64,000 bases of DNA from Bacteroidota bacterium (GTDB lineage: Bacteria > Bacteroidota > Bacteroidia > Bacteroidales > TTA-H9). The translations under genes and the position numbers were made by a program. The notes beneath the pieces were generated by a model, which had not been told where the DNA came from, did no database searches, and was given only the letters and a program-made list of their open reading frames with translations. The stretch is taken from contig QKGM01000031.1 of the NCBI GenBank assembly GCA_003250395.1, forward strand, positions 62,001-126,000, given 5' to 3'. How positions within the stretch are numbered: position 1 is the first letter of the stretch; the number at the start of each line of letters is the position of its first letter. Below are positions 56,501 through 64,000 of this stretch, piece by piece.

Positions 56501-59500
56501 GGTTATTGCTATGGCAGTATACAAACTATTACACTGAATGCGACTGGTGGATTCGGCAATATTTTAAGTTGGCATATTGGAAGTTGCGATGGCATTCAGA
56601 TTGGAACCGGCAGCCAGTTAAGTATTGCATCACCTGCTGATACTACATGGTACTTTGCCAAATGGACCAGTACCTGTGGCATTAGCGAGTGTGATTCTGT
56701 AAGGGTCGATGTCATTCCGTGGCCTGTCACCCCTGACTCTTTGGGAGTTGATACGAATAACTATTGTATTGGTACAGTCACCCAAATCGTATTGACTGCA
56801 TTTGGTGGTTTGGGAGACACTGTACAATGGTATACCAATGCATGTGGCGATAATCTGATTGGAACAGGCAATCCATTGACGATTACGGCTCCTGATACGA
56901 GTGAAACGTACTATGCCCGTTGGAAAAACCAATGTATGGTATCATTCTGTTCATCGATCGATGTAATTGTAAAACAACTTCCCGAAACTCCGGATTCGCT
57001 TTACGCTGATCACAATGATTTCTGCAATACTGAGTTTGGCGTAATCAATCTGTTTGCAAGCGGAGGTTCAGGAGAAATTGTACGCTGGTATGAAGGGTCA
57101 TGCACCGGGACGGAACTGGGAATTGGCAATCCGCTTCTAATCACTGCCCCGAGTGATACAACAACTTATTATGCCCGTTGGGAGAGCAGTTGTGGTGAAT
57201 CAGAATGCAAAGAATTTACTGTCAATGTGAAGCCCTTGCCTGCTGCCATAACTTCTATAAATATTACTCCCGGCATAGTCTGTCCTGACGAAACAGTTGA
57301 TATTACCTTAACTGCTGCAGGATCCTTTAATCAGGGCGACACGATATACTGGTACTCTAATTCACCAGGTGGGACGCTTGTTGGTAAAGGAAACCCGCTG
57401 ACCATTGCAAACCCGAATATTACAACATATTATTTTGCTGTTAACACAAATTCATGCGGTGAATCGACTGCCGTAACAGACACTTTGATTGTGGATACAC
57501 CGCTACCACCCGCATCGATGATACCCGACACGAATTATCTTTGCAAAGGATTCAGTACAACCATCGATATTAATGCTGCCGGAGGAAACGGTACAACCTT
57601 AACCTGGTATGGCAACTCATGCGGCGGCACAATTCTGGGAACAGGCACACAGCTTACAGTAACTGCACCTGATACCACCACATGGTATTATGCCACCTAC
57701 ACGAACAGTTGTGGTGAATCAGACTGTGATTCAGTTGCCATTCATATCATTCCCAACGCAATAGCTCCAGACACCATTTTCCCCAATATTAACGATATCT
57801 GTATAGGATCGGTTGAGTTTATCACGCTACAATCTATTGGCGGTTACGGCGACACAGTTTCTCCTCACGGTCAATCGCTTACATGGTTCCTGCGGGAATG
57901 CGGAGGATTGGTAGTTGGTACGGGAGAAACCATTTCAATACCAGCGCCAATTGTTACAACGAAATATCTTGCTAGATGGGAAAACAGTTGTTCTATTTCG
58001 GAGTGTAAAGAGCTGACTCTTGTAGTAAATACACCAAAACCACCTGATACAATTAATGTAGACACCAACTACTTCTGCCCTGGTGCTGTATCGTCGATTA
58101 CATTATCAGAATCCGGAGGTAATGGTACTGCAACAAAGTGGGCGATAATCCAGGGTACTGATACAATAATTATAGGAAGCGGAGCACACCTCACTGTAGT
58201 TGCGCCTCTTGTAACCACACGTTATCTTGTAAGAAAAGAAAACTATTGCGGACAATCGCCCTGGGCATACATTGATGTCATCGTTAACCTGCCAGTTTCT
58301 CCTGTAATGATCGGAGCTACTGATAACATCATTTGTGCCGGTTCAGGGATGTCAGTAAAGATGTGGGCTGAGGGAGGAATGGGTGACAGCCTACTGTGGT
58401 GGAATGAATTCGACCCAGCTGTTATTATAACCGACACACTAACCGTTTCACCGGATGTAACAACAACATATTATGCTAAATATAAAACCAACTGTGGTGT
58501 GAGCGATCCGGTGTCATTTACACTTACAGTAATTCCCAAGCCTGTAGCTGTAATCAACAAGAAGCTTGACTCCATATGCGAACTGTCAACTTATCCCGTC
58601 TCGATAGATACCATTGAGAACTATTCATCCATTGAGTGGACAACCACAGGCAGAGGTTGGTTTGATAATCCGAACGCGACATCAACTATATACCATTATG
58701 GCAATTATGATGTTGTAACCAGTGATACAATAAGGATCATCTGCACAGCATTTGGCAATTCACCATGTGCTGATGCTGCCGATACAACAACACTGATCAT
58801 TAATCCAAAACCTGAATTCTCTCTTTATCCGGGCGATCCTGCTATTTGCCGTGATTCTGCTGTTTTAATGACAGTGACAGGTGATCCGGGATTCAATTAC
58901 AGATGGGAGCCCGGAACAGGACTTGACACTATTGCAGGCGACCATGTAACAGCCTCACCATTTGTGACGACCAGCTATGAAGTTACTGCAACCTCTTTAC
59001 AGGGCTGTTCTGATGTGATACCTTTCGAGGTTACTGTACACCCTAAACCATATCTTAACCTGGGTCCCGACAGGTATTTATATACATGTGAGCCTGTAAA
59101 ACTTGATGCGGGTGGTGGAGACGGATTTGGATATTACCTCTGGGATAATCATAGCCAGTCACGCGTTCGTACCATCAGTGAAACAGGCCATTATTGGGTA
59201 ACAGTTGGTAACGAAGGTTGTACTGTGACTGACTCTATTTATATCCGGTTATGTGAAGGGGTATTCAACGTGCCATCAGCATTCTCGCCCAACAATGACG
59301 GAGTCAATGAAGTTTTCAGGCCTGTTAGTTCAGATGAAACGATTTCATTCAAAATGTATATATATGACAGGCATGGTATGCTGATTTTCCAGACAGATGA
59401 TATCGGGGAGGGATGGGACGGCAAATTCAACGGAGATATCTGCCCGGCAGGCATTTACATATACTATATAGTTTTCAGGGGTGATGGATTAACAGCACCC

Positions 59501-59545
59501 GGTCGTGAACAAACGATATCAGGACAAGTTTTCCTTGTAAGGTAA
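50510..59545 (+). CDS. Giant (3011-residue) T9SS type B surface protein with kelch, SprB, SBBP and Ig-like repeats
   Basis: Residues 1-21 are a signal peptide. A kelch-type propeller (~22-312) has repeats such as LWEYDPLTNTWTQKADLP. A SprB-type repeat (~317-380) is followed by a series of SBBP/beta-propeller repeats (~394-817; YLTGRIGDMAFFG-like units). A second SprB repeat lies at ~826-890. Then come 13 copies of an Ig-like 'C...ITLTAxGGSGD..RWY...CGG' unit in two blocks (4 at ~894-1242, 9 at ~1905-2673) around 8 copies of a different 'FTGL..YC...G.FSG..GI' unit (~1242-1905). PKD-like sequence precedes the terminal type B sorting (CHU_C) domain from ~2915 (FNVPSAFSPNNDGVNE ... FNGDICPAGIYIYYI). 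It is likely a surface adhesin or glycan-binding protein; no catalytic domain is evident. A strong terminator follows. Confidence 0.88.
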   Translation: MKKLHLFLFIALLSIVSTLPAQDTWIRRADFTGNARRGATGFSIASKGYIVAGFDGAYYNDLWEYDPLTNTWTQKADLPAAPRMGGVAFSDAQSAWFGTGYDGTFMADMWRYDPIANSWTSVSDFGGGARQGSVCLTIGSDFFIGMGYSGNFLNDLYKYNTLTDTWTPVTPLPAGGRIYAAAFSTSTTGYVGLGFGSGYLSDLWAYNPTLGNWTRKADFAGTARALSTSYSINNRGYLAAGDDGANLQSEMWEYNPVNNAWSKLSSISSVGRELPAGFVVDGKAYLMGGSDNGSGYYNDFWQWNSNYCDLTADALIQHVACPGDATGAIDLTITGIHSPYTVNWSTGTNTEDLTGVTAGDYRYTITDTVNCRLTGILKIDDGIAIHFGRDTSFWGLSKKAGGSGDDKITSILTDPTDGSITVTGTFKSAATFNSTTLNSFGGTDAFIARYNAGGVLLWVRQIGGTIDDEATSLGADSLGNLYLTGRIGDMAFFGTQQVITAGEYDIFLARYTKTGNLVWVRTAGGSLTDQPKAMFTDRSGNCYITGSFQGLANFQGENLMSLGGNDIFTAKFNNSGVMQWVAQAGSVTTETGTGIGADMSGNVFVTGIFQSTLPIGSTSLISSGANDIFLAKYDRYGVPVWAVKAGGTQDDQSNSIHVNPAGQVIMAGSFIGTAQFGANSITSAGSSDLFAAAFNADGTNAWATRAGGIGDDAAMAVSPWMNGDYIISGRFSQMATIGTKQFQSAGGNDLFLARIDAMGVIRFAIANGGPGDDAALAVTTGTSGKIYTGGRFSQNINFGINILLGSGGTDAFYATLTLDELYIAPVVTNVNCPGGSDGTISYEVAGGRAPYTFQWDNGSTSQNLTGLTVGNYQLTITDANGCTKDTTFSITSDHLPPTQPTAATTDRENFCENDNGYILLTAIGGTGEVVRWYTDGCGTTLAGEGVILSLASPDTTTTYFARWENVCGITNCVSVTVHVRNLPETPVSVIATPSTICAGAESVTLTANGGSGDIFRWYRNSCGGVLEGEGSTFVVPSLTTNTTFYGRYESYCGITSCLPVTVTVLPQPVKVTSVTASVTEICFNHSSPITLTAIGGSGTQIAWTKGSCGGTFIGNINPLPVDPPTVTTTYYAYWQNSCGSSECDSVTITVKPGPVPPTSASVDVPVFCNGSQSNITLSTTGGSGDVLKWYKGFCGNEYVGSGTPLTITAPTVSTTYFARWENSCANSICQNVTVTVNPNPVVTLTGLAPNYCEDNSSSVLLQGSPATNTGTFVYIPGLTDNLNGTATFIPSQANLGTNVVVYNYTDPNGCSGTASQTTEIRPLPIVFFTGLGTEYCANEPEVDLTGSEAPDGYFSPVTGLSSIMNGTAKFSPAVAGPGIHNITYNYTDSYGCFSDSTKSVLVNALPVVTFTGLPANVCQNDPPYTLTGQPTGGYFAGIGITNTVPGEASFNPSAAGIGGPYSIAYIYTDANGCTNAFTALVTVNELPEVGFSGLASTYCSSVQSVLLIGDQAPNGTFSGQSIQDNGNGTAYFRPILAGPGTYDITYTVTSMGGCTDSISQTVSVLPLPVISFTGLNASYCRNSGSVTLVGSENPFGNFSGPGITDLLNGTAQFDPAIPTGPGPHDIVYSYTDLAGCTNTDTMQVSINELTPVSFTGLGSSICANETANLTGSQAPSGSFSGNSGVTDLGNGTGTFDASVTGLGTFPVVYTFVDVNGCESADTILVTVRPIPEPTIIAMPDTYCLDAEPDTIEGSGYPFGVFTTTSSGLIDLGIGMAIFNPSIAGIGTHDIIYTLTDIYGCTGDTTYPVEVIAPPVVSITGLDTAYCADAAAVTISGTPSSPAGLFTGIGITDNGDGTAIFDPAIAGPGGPYAISYFYTDIDGCTNDTTIYTIVNPLPVSSFNLLTNHNYYCSGQYTQIELSAPITTSDSVRWYTESCTGTYLGSTTLNNILTIEAPADSTWLFAHSVNGCGESSCDSLLIEVIPLPIAPDSVYSDTTGYCYGSIQTITLNATGGFGNILSWHIGSCDGIQIGTGSQLSIASPADTTWYFAKWTSTCGISECDSVRVDVIPWPVTPDSLGVDTNNYCIGTVTQIVLTAFGGLGDTVQWYTNACGDNLIGTGNPLTITAPDTSETYYARWKNQCMVSFCSSIDVIVKQLPETPDSLYADHNDFCNTEFGVINLFASGGSGEIVRWYEGSCTGTELGIGNPLLITAPSDTTTYYARWESSCGESECKEFTVNVKPLPAAITSINITPGIVCPDETVDITLTAAGSFNQGDTIYWYSNSPGGTLVGKGNPLTIANPNITTYYFAVNTNSCGESTAVTDTLIVDTPLPPASMIPDTNYLCKGFSTTIDINAAGGNGTTLTWYGNSCGGTILGTGTQLTVTAPDTTTWYYATYTNSCGESDCDSVAIHIIPNAIAPDTIFPNINDICIGSVEFITLQSIGGYGDTVSPHGQSLTWFLRECGGLVVGTGETISIPAPIVTTKYLARWENSCSISECKELTLVVNTPKPPDTINVDTNYFCPGAVSSITLSESGGNGTATKWAIIQGTDTIIIGSGAHLTVVAPLVTTRYLVRKENYCGQSPWAYIDVIVNLPVSPVMIGATDNIICAGSGMSVKMWAEGGMGDSLLWWNEFDPAVIITDTLTVSPDVTTTYYAKYKTNCGVSDPVSFTLTVIPKPVAVINKKLDSICELSTYPVSIDTIENYSSIEWTTTGRGWFDNPNATSTIYHYGNYDVVTSDTIRIICTAFGNSPCADAADTTTLIINPKPEFSLYPGDPAICRDSAVLMTVTGDPGFNYRWEPGTGLDTIAGDHVTASPFVTTSYEVTATSLQGCSDVIPFEVTVHPKPYLNLGPDRYLYTCEPVKLDAGGGDGFGYYLWDNHSQSRVRTISETGHYWVTVGNEGCTVTDSIYIRLCEGVFNVPSAFSPNNDGVNEVFRPVSSDETISFKMYIYDRHGMLIFQTDDIGEGWDGKFNGDICPAGIYIYYIVFRGDGLTAPGREQTISGQVFLVR

Positions 59546-59556
59546 TCCGGAATTAG

Positions 59557-59584
59557 AGGGTCGGCTAAAAGCCGACCCTTTTTT
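59557..59584 (+). terminator. Intrinsic terminator of the giant-protein operon
   Basis: GGGTCGGC (59558-59565) pairs with GCCGACCC (59571-59578), followed by six T. It starts 12 nt after the stop codon. Confidence 0.9.
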
Positions 59585-59637
59585 GTATAGAGTTCAACGG
59601 TATAATTCTTGTAGAGAAATTCTCACAAAATTTCATC

Positions 59638-60951
59638 ATGAATCTTAACAGAACCATTGCACCGGAAATTAAACCATTGCTTCCCGACTACCTGTCTGCT
59701 GACAACCTGCCATTGCCATACAGCCGGCTCAAGCCTGTCACGATGGATATGCCTAACGGGACGATACTAACTCTTATAGAGGATTATCAAAGTGAATTGA
59801 TCAGGCTTGAAGTAATTGTTTCAGCAGGAATAGCTCATCAGAGTAAGCCTCTTCAGGCTCAAATCTGTGCTCAGCTGTTAAAAGAAGGGGCAAAAAACAT
59901 TCAAGGCGATGCAATAGCAGAAACATTTGATTATCACGGGGCTTACATATCGGCTGGCGCACTTCCAGATTACACTGTGATATCAATGGTAGTGCTCCGG
60001 CATCACTTTGATAAAGTGTTCCCGGTATTTTTCCTGATGATTACCGAACCTGACTTTCCTCGAAAATCATTTAACAGGATTATTGAAGAGCGACGACAGG
60101 AATTCGTGATAAACAGAGAAAAGCACCCTTGGGAAGCACGAAGGCAAATGATGAATAAAATCTATGGTAATGACCATCCATATGGTGGCCTTATCACGGA
60201 GGATGATTTCAGGACGCTAAGCGTTGAATCATTGGAAAAGTTCCATGATGGCCATTATTTTAAACAAGGAGTCAGAGTAGTCTTAACAGGCAATTATAGC
60301 AAACATATTACAGATACTATAATTTCCACTCTTGGTTCTCATAAATTAGTTAATGACCCATTTCCGGTAAAGCCGGAGAAAGTACTTCAGAATGAATTTA
60401 CAGGCTCATTTCATCTGCATCACCCTGATAGTGTGCAAACTGCATTACGATATGGATGTAAAACTATAACGATGAATCATGCCGATTTTATCCCTCTACA
60501 AATCACAGTAAATTTGTTGGGGGGATATTTTGGATCGAGGCTTAACCAAAATTTACGTGAAGACAAAGGATATACCTATGGAATAGGAGCAGGAATTATT
60601 CCTATGAAGTACAGTTCTGTCTTCACAATAGGTGCAGAAGTTGATTCATCGAAGTCAAAAGAAGCAATAGCTGCAATTGATGAAGAACTGGTCAGGTTGG
60701 CAAACACTCCTCCTGAGATACCGGAACTACAACAGGCTCTAACCTATCTTGCAGGTAGTTTTTTAAGATCAATTGATGGTGCCTTTTCACTGGCAGACCG
60801 AATTAAAACTGCTTCTGATTTTGATCTTGATCACAAGTTCTATATAAACTATTTAAATTCGCTGAAAACAATTACTCCGGAACTTATAAGCCAGATGACA
60901 AAAAAATACCTTGACCCAAAACAAATGGTTGTGGTAAGTGTTGGAAAATAA
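59638..60951 (+). CDS. M16-family protein lacking the zinc-binding motif
   Basis: A 437-residue protein with the two-lobed M16 (insulinase/pitrilysin) layout: a first beta-alpha lobe (TLIEDYQSELIRLEVIVSAG), the NDHPYGGLITEDDF segment, and the C-terminal lobe (NLREDKGYTYGIGAGI, an R/Y motif). The inverted zinc motif HxxEH should lie where AHQSKPLQAQICAQLLKEG is found; both histidines and the glutamate are missing. It is therefore probably a non-peptidase M16 subunit. Such subunits normally pair with an active M16 gene next door, but none is here. No signal peptide is seen. It may be co-transcribed with the gene 26 nt downstream. Confidence 0.75.
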   Translation: MNLNRTIAPEIKPLLPDYLSADNLPLPYSRLKPVTMDMPNGTILTLIEDYQSELIRLEVIVSAGIAHQSKPLQAQICAQLLKEGAKNIQGDAIAETFDYHGAYISAGALPDYTVISMVVLRHHFDKVFPVFFLMITEPDFPRKSFNRIIEERRQEFVINREKHPWEARRQMMNKIYGNDHPYGGLITEDDFRTLSVESLEKFHDGHYFKQGVRVVLTGNYSKHITDTIISTLGSHKLVNDPFPVKPEKVLQNEFTGSFHLHHPDSVQTALRYGCKTITMNHADFIPLQITVNLLGGYFGSRLNQNLREDKGYTYGIGAGIIPMKYSSVFTIGAEVDSSKSKEAIAAIDEELVRLANTPPEIPELQQALTYLAGSFLRSIDGAFSLADRIKTASDFDLDHKFYINYLNSLKTITPELISQMTKKYLDPKQMVVVSVGK

Positions 60952-60977
60952 GAATATGAAATGAGCGTTCACATCCT

Positions 60978-62993
60978 ATGAAATTTTGGTTTTCACTGAT
61001 ATTCATGATTTCAATAATCTCAAACGATCTGGTTTCACGAACCACTTCTGCTGTTGATTTGTATGGATGCAGTGTTCAATCTGAAACAGATATAGTATTG
61101 AGATGGGTACCTTTAAACTTACCGTCCAACTTTGTCTCTTATGATATATATCATGCAAGCGGTTCGGGTAGTTTTTCAAAAATTGCCGCCATAAACCTTT
61201 CAACCGTAGGGACATGGACGCATACCGATATTGCTTCTGATAATCTTGTACATCGTTACTTTATCCTTACGGTCACAACAGACAATCCAGGTATACCAAG
61301 CGACACGCTCTTTAGTATAGTACCAAACGCGACCAATATTAACGACTATACAGTTGATCTCCGGTGGGGAGACTATGGCTTGCAACCTCATCCTCATGCT
61401 GAACCATTATTTTATATATACAGAGAGACTGGTTCCGGAACATGGACACTCATTGACAGTACGAATGAAAACCAATACAATGATATCCCGGGAGTTTGTA
61501 TTGAATCTGTCCGGTATAGGGTTAGCTGGCATATTTACAACAATCAGAATTTCAGTCAGACGACGATTGAGATGAATGATATTGCCCCCCCTCTATCCCC
61601 AACTATAGATAGTGTAAGTGTTGATGAAAACGGATATATCATTTTTGGGTGGGAACATGGAACTTCGCCTGATACCAGGGAGTATATTATTTTCAGTAAT
61701 TACAATGGAATATGGGATACACTCACCCGAGTACCATCTGCGGAAATTACCAGTTATATTGAATCCGGAATTAACGCGGCGAACGGCTCCAGGCTTTTCA
61801 GTATGGCTTCAATTGATCTGTGCGGAAATACAACCGCTGACTTAGGTATACCAAGATCGGTACAGACAATATGGATGGCTCCGGTGGAACACCATATCTG
61901 CGAACACAACATCGAGCTAAATTGGTCAACATACATTAACATGCCGGACTCGCTTGCTGGATACAAATTAGTGGTAAGTACCGACAACGGACCATATCTC
62001 CCTTTTGATACAGTAGGAGCTGATTCATTACGTGCCGTTTTCACAAATTTAGAGCACAACACTTTATATAAATTCAAAGCTATAGCTTTCAATAATACAG
62101 GTATTACCAGCAGCTCATCTATTGCAACTATACATGTTTTACTCCCAAAACCTCCGCAATTTGCCTATATCAGATATGCTAGCGTAGAAGAGAACAGAAA
62201 AATCCATCTTGCCATTGTAAATGATTCTACTGCCCAAACAGCTGGATTAGTTTTGCAAAGGAGTAATCTGGATTATTTACGCTTCACCACAATCGACACA
62301 CTAATACCTTATAGTGGATTGATTACCTTCACTGACTCTCTCGTTCATCCAACACGTGAGGCATACCTGTACCGTGTTTTGGCACTGGACAGTTGTTCAT
62401 CTGCTGTTGTGGAATCCAACTATAGTTCATCCATTTGGCTTCGACTGGCAAACCCTGAAACTGGGATGCTTGAATGGACACCCCACCAGGGATTTGAAGG
62501 TGGATTAAGCCATTACTGTGTTCAACGCCGGCTAAATGGAGTCTGGCTCCAAATTGGAGAAACAGGCAATACAGAAACCGATTTTACCGACCCGGAATAT
62601 ATAGATTTGATTCCTTCACAATCAATTGAATATAGAGTAATAGCGATAGAATCCTCGGGAAATCACTTTTTATCAGCAGATAGTGTCTTCTCAAATATCC
62701 TGACAGCTCAGCCAACATATCGTATATTCATCCCGACAGCCTTTAGTCCTCGAAGTTCCATCAACCCGATATTTAAACCAGTCATGTTGTCAGTGGAAGC
62801 TAACGATTATTATTTCGCAGTATTTAACAGGTTTGGCCAGCGTATCTTTGAAAGTACCAATATTGACGGAGGCTGGGACGGGACCCTTAATGGAGACAAA
62901 TTAAAATCAGGCGTTTACTCATATTATATCAGGATTTTAACAATAGCTGGTAAGTATGTAGAAGAAAGGGGTATGGTAACATTGGTTGAATGA
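60978..62993 (+). CDS. Secreted Fn3-like repeat protein with T9SS type B sorting domain
   Basis: A 671-residue exported protein. A signal peptide (FWFSLIFMISIISNDLVS) is followed by about five fibronectin-III-like beta-sandwich units (for example IVLRWVPLNLPSNFVSYDIY, IELNWSTYINMPDSLAGYKL, GMLEWTPHQGFEGGLSHY). The last ~85 residues (IFIPTAFSPRSSINPIF, FNRFGQRIFESTN, GWDGTLNGDKLKSGVYSYY) are a type B (gliding-motility-associated) sorting domain. It is probably attached to the surface through PorU/SprF-type machinery encoded elsewhere. It shares the transcription direction and possibly the transcript of the M16-like gene. Confidence 0.85.
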   Translation: MKFWFSLIFMISIISNDLVSRTTSAVDLYGCSVQSETDIVLRWVPLNLPSNFVSYDIYHASGSGSFSKIAAINLSTVGTWTHTDIASDNLVHRYFILTVTTDNPGIPSDTLFSIVPNATNINDYTVDLRWGDYGLQPHPHAEPLFYIYRETGSGTWTLIDSTNENQYNDIPGVCIESVRYRVSWHIYNNQNFSQTTIEMNDIAPPLSPTIDSVSVDENGYIIFGWEHGTSPDTREYIIFSNYNGIWDTLTRVPSAEITSYIESGINAANGSRLFSMASIDLCGNTTADLGIPRSVQTIWMAPVEHHICEHNIELNWSTYINMPDSLAGYKLVVSTDNGPYLPFDTVGADSLRAVFTNLEHNTLYKFKAIAFNNTGITSSSSIATIHVLLPKPPQFAYIRYASVEENRKIHLAIVNDSTAQTAGLVLQRSNLDYLRFTTIDTLIPYSGLITFTDSLVHPTREAYLYRVLALDSCSSAVVESNYSSSIWLRLANPETGMLEWTPHQGFEGGLSHYCVQRRLNGVWLQIGETGNTETDFTDPEYIDLIPSQSIEYRVIAIESSGNHFLSADSVFSNILTAQPTYRIFIPTAFSPRSSINPIFKPVMLSVEANDYYFAVFNRFGQRIFESTNIDGGWDGTLNGDKLKSGVYSYYIRILTIAGKYVEERGMVTLVE

Positions 62994-63058
62994 AAAGTTA
63001 TACATATCAGTCGGGGCATCGTTAACCTTTAATTATGGAGTAATCCCATCAAATATTG

Positions 63059-63066
63059 TACATTTG
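63059..63066 (+). promoter_or_regulatory. -7 element before the IMP dehydrogenase remnant
   Basis: TACATTTG matches TAnnTTTG and lies 21 nt before the ATG at 63088. The promoter seems to have survived the loss of the gene body and may now serve the downstream isomerase gene. Confidence 0.5.
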
Positions 63067-63087
63067 CAAGCCAAAAGCTTCGAATTA

Positions 63088-63362
63088 ATGTCAGCACAAC
63101 ACCCAAGAATAACAGGCAAAGGCCTGACTTATGATGACGTTTTGTTGTTTCCGGCTTTTTCAGAAATAATGCAACCAGAGGAAGATCTCTCTGCCCCATT
63201 CTGCCGGAACATAAATCAGAAGATACCTGATGTATCGGAAGGTGTGGGTATATCGGTTCATGGAATATTGATGCACTCAGATATGCCGGAATTATCAGTA
63301 AAACCAGGACAGGAATACCTGAAAGCAATCCTCACGTTATAACGGTAACAAGTGATGCCTAA
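63088..63362 (+). pseudogene. guaB: Internally deleted IMP dehydrogenase (guaB) remnant
   Basis: From ATG 63088 the frame reads MSAQHPRITGKGLTYDDVLLF, then FPAFSEIMQPEEDLS and FCRNINQKIP, closely matching the first ~45 residues of IMP dehydrogenase. It then leaves homology and stops at 63342. In another frame, from about 63243 to the TAA at 63360-63362, sequence GIPESNPHVITVTSDA (preceded by CGYIGSWNIDALR) matches the IMPDH C-terminus. A normal enzyme is about 490 residues, so roughly 400 residues including the catalytic cysteine loop and CBS domains are gone, with a frame change at the junction. The following PpiC-type isomerase gene is the usual neighbour of guaB in Bacteroidota, so this is the ancestral locus. 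An assembly collapse is the main alternative. Confidence 0.7.
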
Positions 63363-63407
63363 AATTACAGTCGATAATATAACAAATACCAAAACTGATC
63401 AATAAGT

Positions 63408-64000
63408 ATGAAAATTGTAATGAAATCATCAAGAATTTTCACAATGGCTGTCATAATGACTGCCTCATCACTGCAATGTTTTTCGCAGGAGATTAAAGAT
63501 AAAACCTTGTTAACAGTTGGTAATGAAAAAATTACTGCTGGAGAGTTTCTGAACATATATCACAAGAATAATGTCCAGAGTGAAGCTATCGACCCCAAGA
63601 CTATTAACGAGTACCTGGATTTGTTTATTAACTTCAGACTTAAAGTAAAAGATGCTGAAGCACAAGGTTTAGACACGATGAAGTCATTTAAAGATGAACT
63701 GGCAGGTTATCGTAAACAATTAGCCCAACCTTATTTTACTGACGAATCGGTGATCGACCTTCTAACGAAAGAAGCTTTCGAACGATCACAATTTGATATA
63801 AGAGCATCACATATCCTGATCCGTTGTGCTGCCGATGCTTTGCCTGCCGATACTCTCGCTGCATGGAAAAAAATAAACGATATCAGAAAAAAAATAATGA
63901 AAGGAGCTGATTTTGGGAGAATGGCCGTTGCTATGTCAGAAGATCAATCAGCACGTGACAGAGAGGCAAATAAACAACATCCCGCGATGAAAGGGAACAA
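63408..64000 (+). CDS. PpiC/SurA-type peptidyl-prolyl isomerase (5' part; runs off window)
   Basis: An open frame of 197 codons from ATG 63408 (a second Met at 63420 is possible) to the window end. A signal peptide (IFTMAVIMTASSLQCFSQ) precedes a SurA-like N-terminal chaperone region (VGNEKITAGEFLNIYHKNN, LFINFRLKVKDAEAQG). The first parvulin domain begins at IRASHILIRC and continues with KIMKGADFGRMAVAMSED. Such proteins assist folding of outer-membrane and secreted proteins in the periplasm. The gene lies 45 nt after the IMP dehydrogenase remnant and may depend on its promoter. Confidence 0.85.
   Translation, partial: MKIVMKSSRIFTMAVIMTASSLQCFSQEIKDKTLLTVGNEKITAGEFLNIYHKNNVQSEAIDPKTINEYLDLFINFRLKVKDAEAQGLDTMKSFKDELAGYRKQLAQPYFTDESVIDLLTKEAFERSQFDIRASHILIRCAADALPADTLAAWKKINDIRKKIMKGADFGRMAVAMSEDQSARDREANKQHPAMKGN

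Noticed and set aside
62986-63342. 118-codon gene starting inside the end of the Fn3/T9SS gene
   Set aside because: The part before ATG 63088 covers a -7 promoter box and has no homology; the rest is the start of the IMP dehydrogenase remnant read past the deletion junction.

Overview
The window looks like chromosomal DNA of an anaerobic member of the Bacteroidota. Evidence: several secreted proteins end in type IX secretion sorting domains (type A and type B); many genes are preceded by the Bacteroidota -7 element TAnnTTTG; Shine-Dalgarno signals are largely missing; and the 'putative porin', Omp28, DUF4397, DUF4907-kelch and GH92 families are typical of the phylum. I see no rRNA, tRNA or CRISPR array.

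Bases 1-15233 hold a two-armed locus for anaerobic purine/urate-type catabolism, matching the E. coli ygeW-ygeY-hyuA-mocA-ygfK-ssnA-xdhD region. The minus arm runs YgfK-like oxidoreductase, a TrpB-like PLP enzyme, a threonine-synthase-like PLP enzyme, a two-domain molybdenum hydroxylase (XdhD type), SsnA amidohydrolase, a dihydropyrimidinase-type hydrolase and a membrane protein cut by the window edge. The divergent plus arm carries MocA, YgeY and the knotted carbamoyltransferase YgeW. YgeX, the usual diaminopropionate ammonia-lyase, is absent from the window, and the two unrelated PLP enzymes sit in the cluster instead. A second molybdenum hydroxylase locus (xdhC-xdhA-xdhB, 28019-32627) lies about 13 kb away.

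Bases 15234-18533 are an accessory stretch: a short hairpin resembling IS3-family ends, an orphan RHS C-terminal toxin with a complete JAMM metalloprotease motif and a coupled probable immunity gene, a small membrane protein, and a gene-poor kilobase with a tandem palindrome cluster. A GH92 alpha-mannosidase follows (18534-20828).

Bases 20892-27247 carry a mevalonate-pathway operon (IDI-2, HMG-CoA reductase, GHMP/phosphomevalonate kinase, diphosphomevalonate decarboxylase, mevalonate kinase) ending with a UbiA prenyltransferase and a strong terminator. HMG-CoA synthase is not in the window.

Bases 32655-48733 mix housekeeping genes (phosphoglucomutase/GlmM family, TPR protein, YqaA/DedA-like membrane protein, AroE, PhoB-type response regulator, MTH1187 thiamine-binding protein, TrmH-type methyltransferase) with envelope proteins (DUF4397/T9SS, putative porin, Omp28/T9SS) and a YD-repeat-like protein. 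After a 1.35-kb gene-free stretch come a DUF4907 lipoprotein, a 3011-residue T9SS adhesin-like protein, an M16 homologue lacking its zinc motif, and an Fn3-like T9SS protein. The window closes with what looks like an internally deleted IMP dehydrogenase gene (promoter and both ends kept) followed by a PpiC-type peptidyl-prolyl isomerase that runs off the edge.
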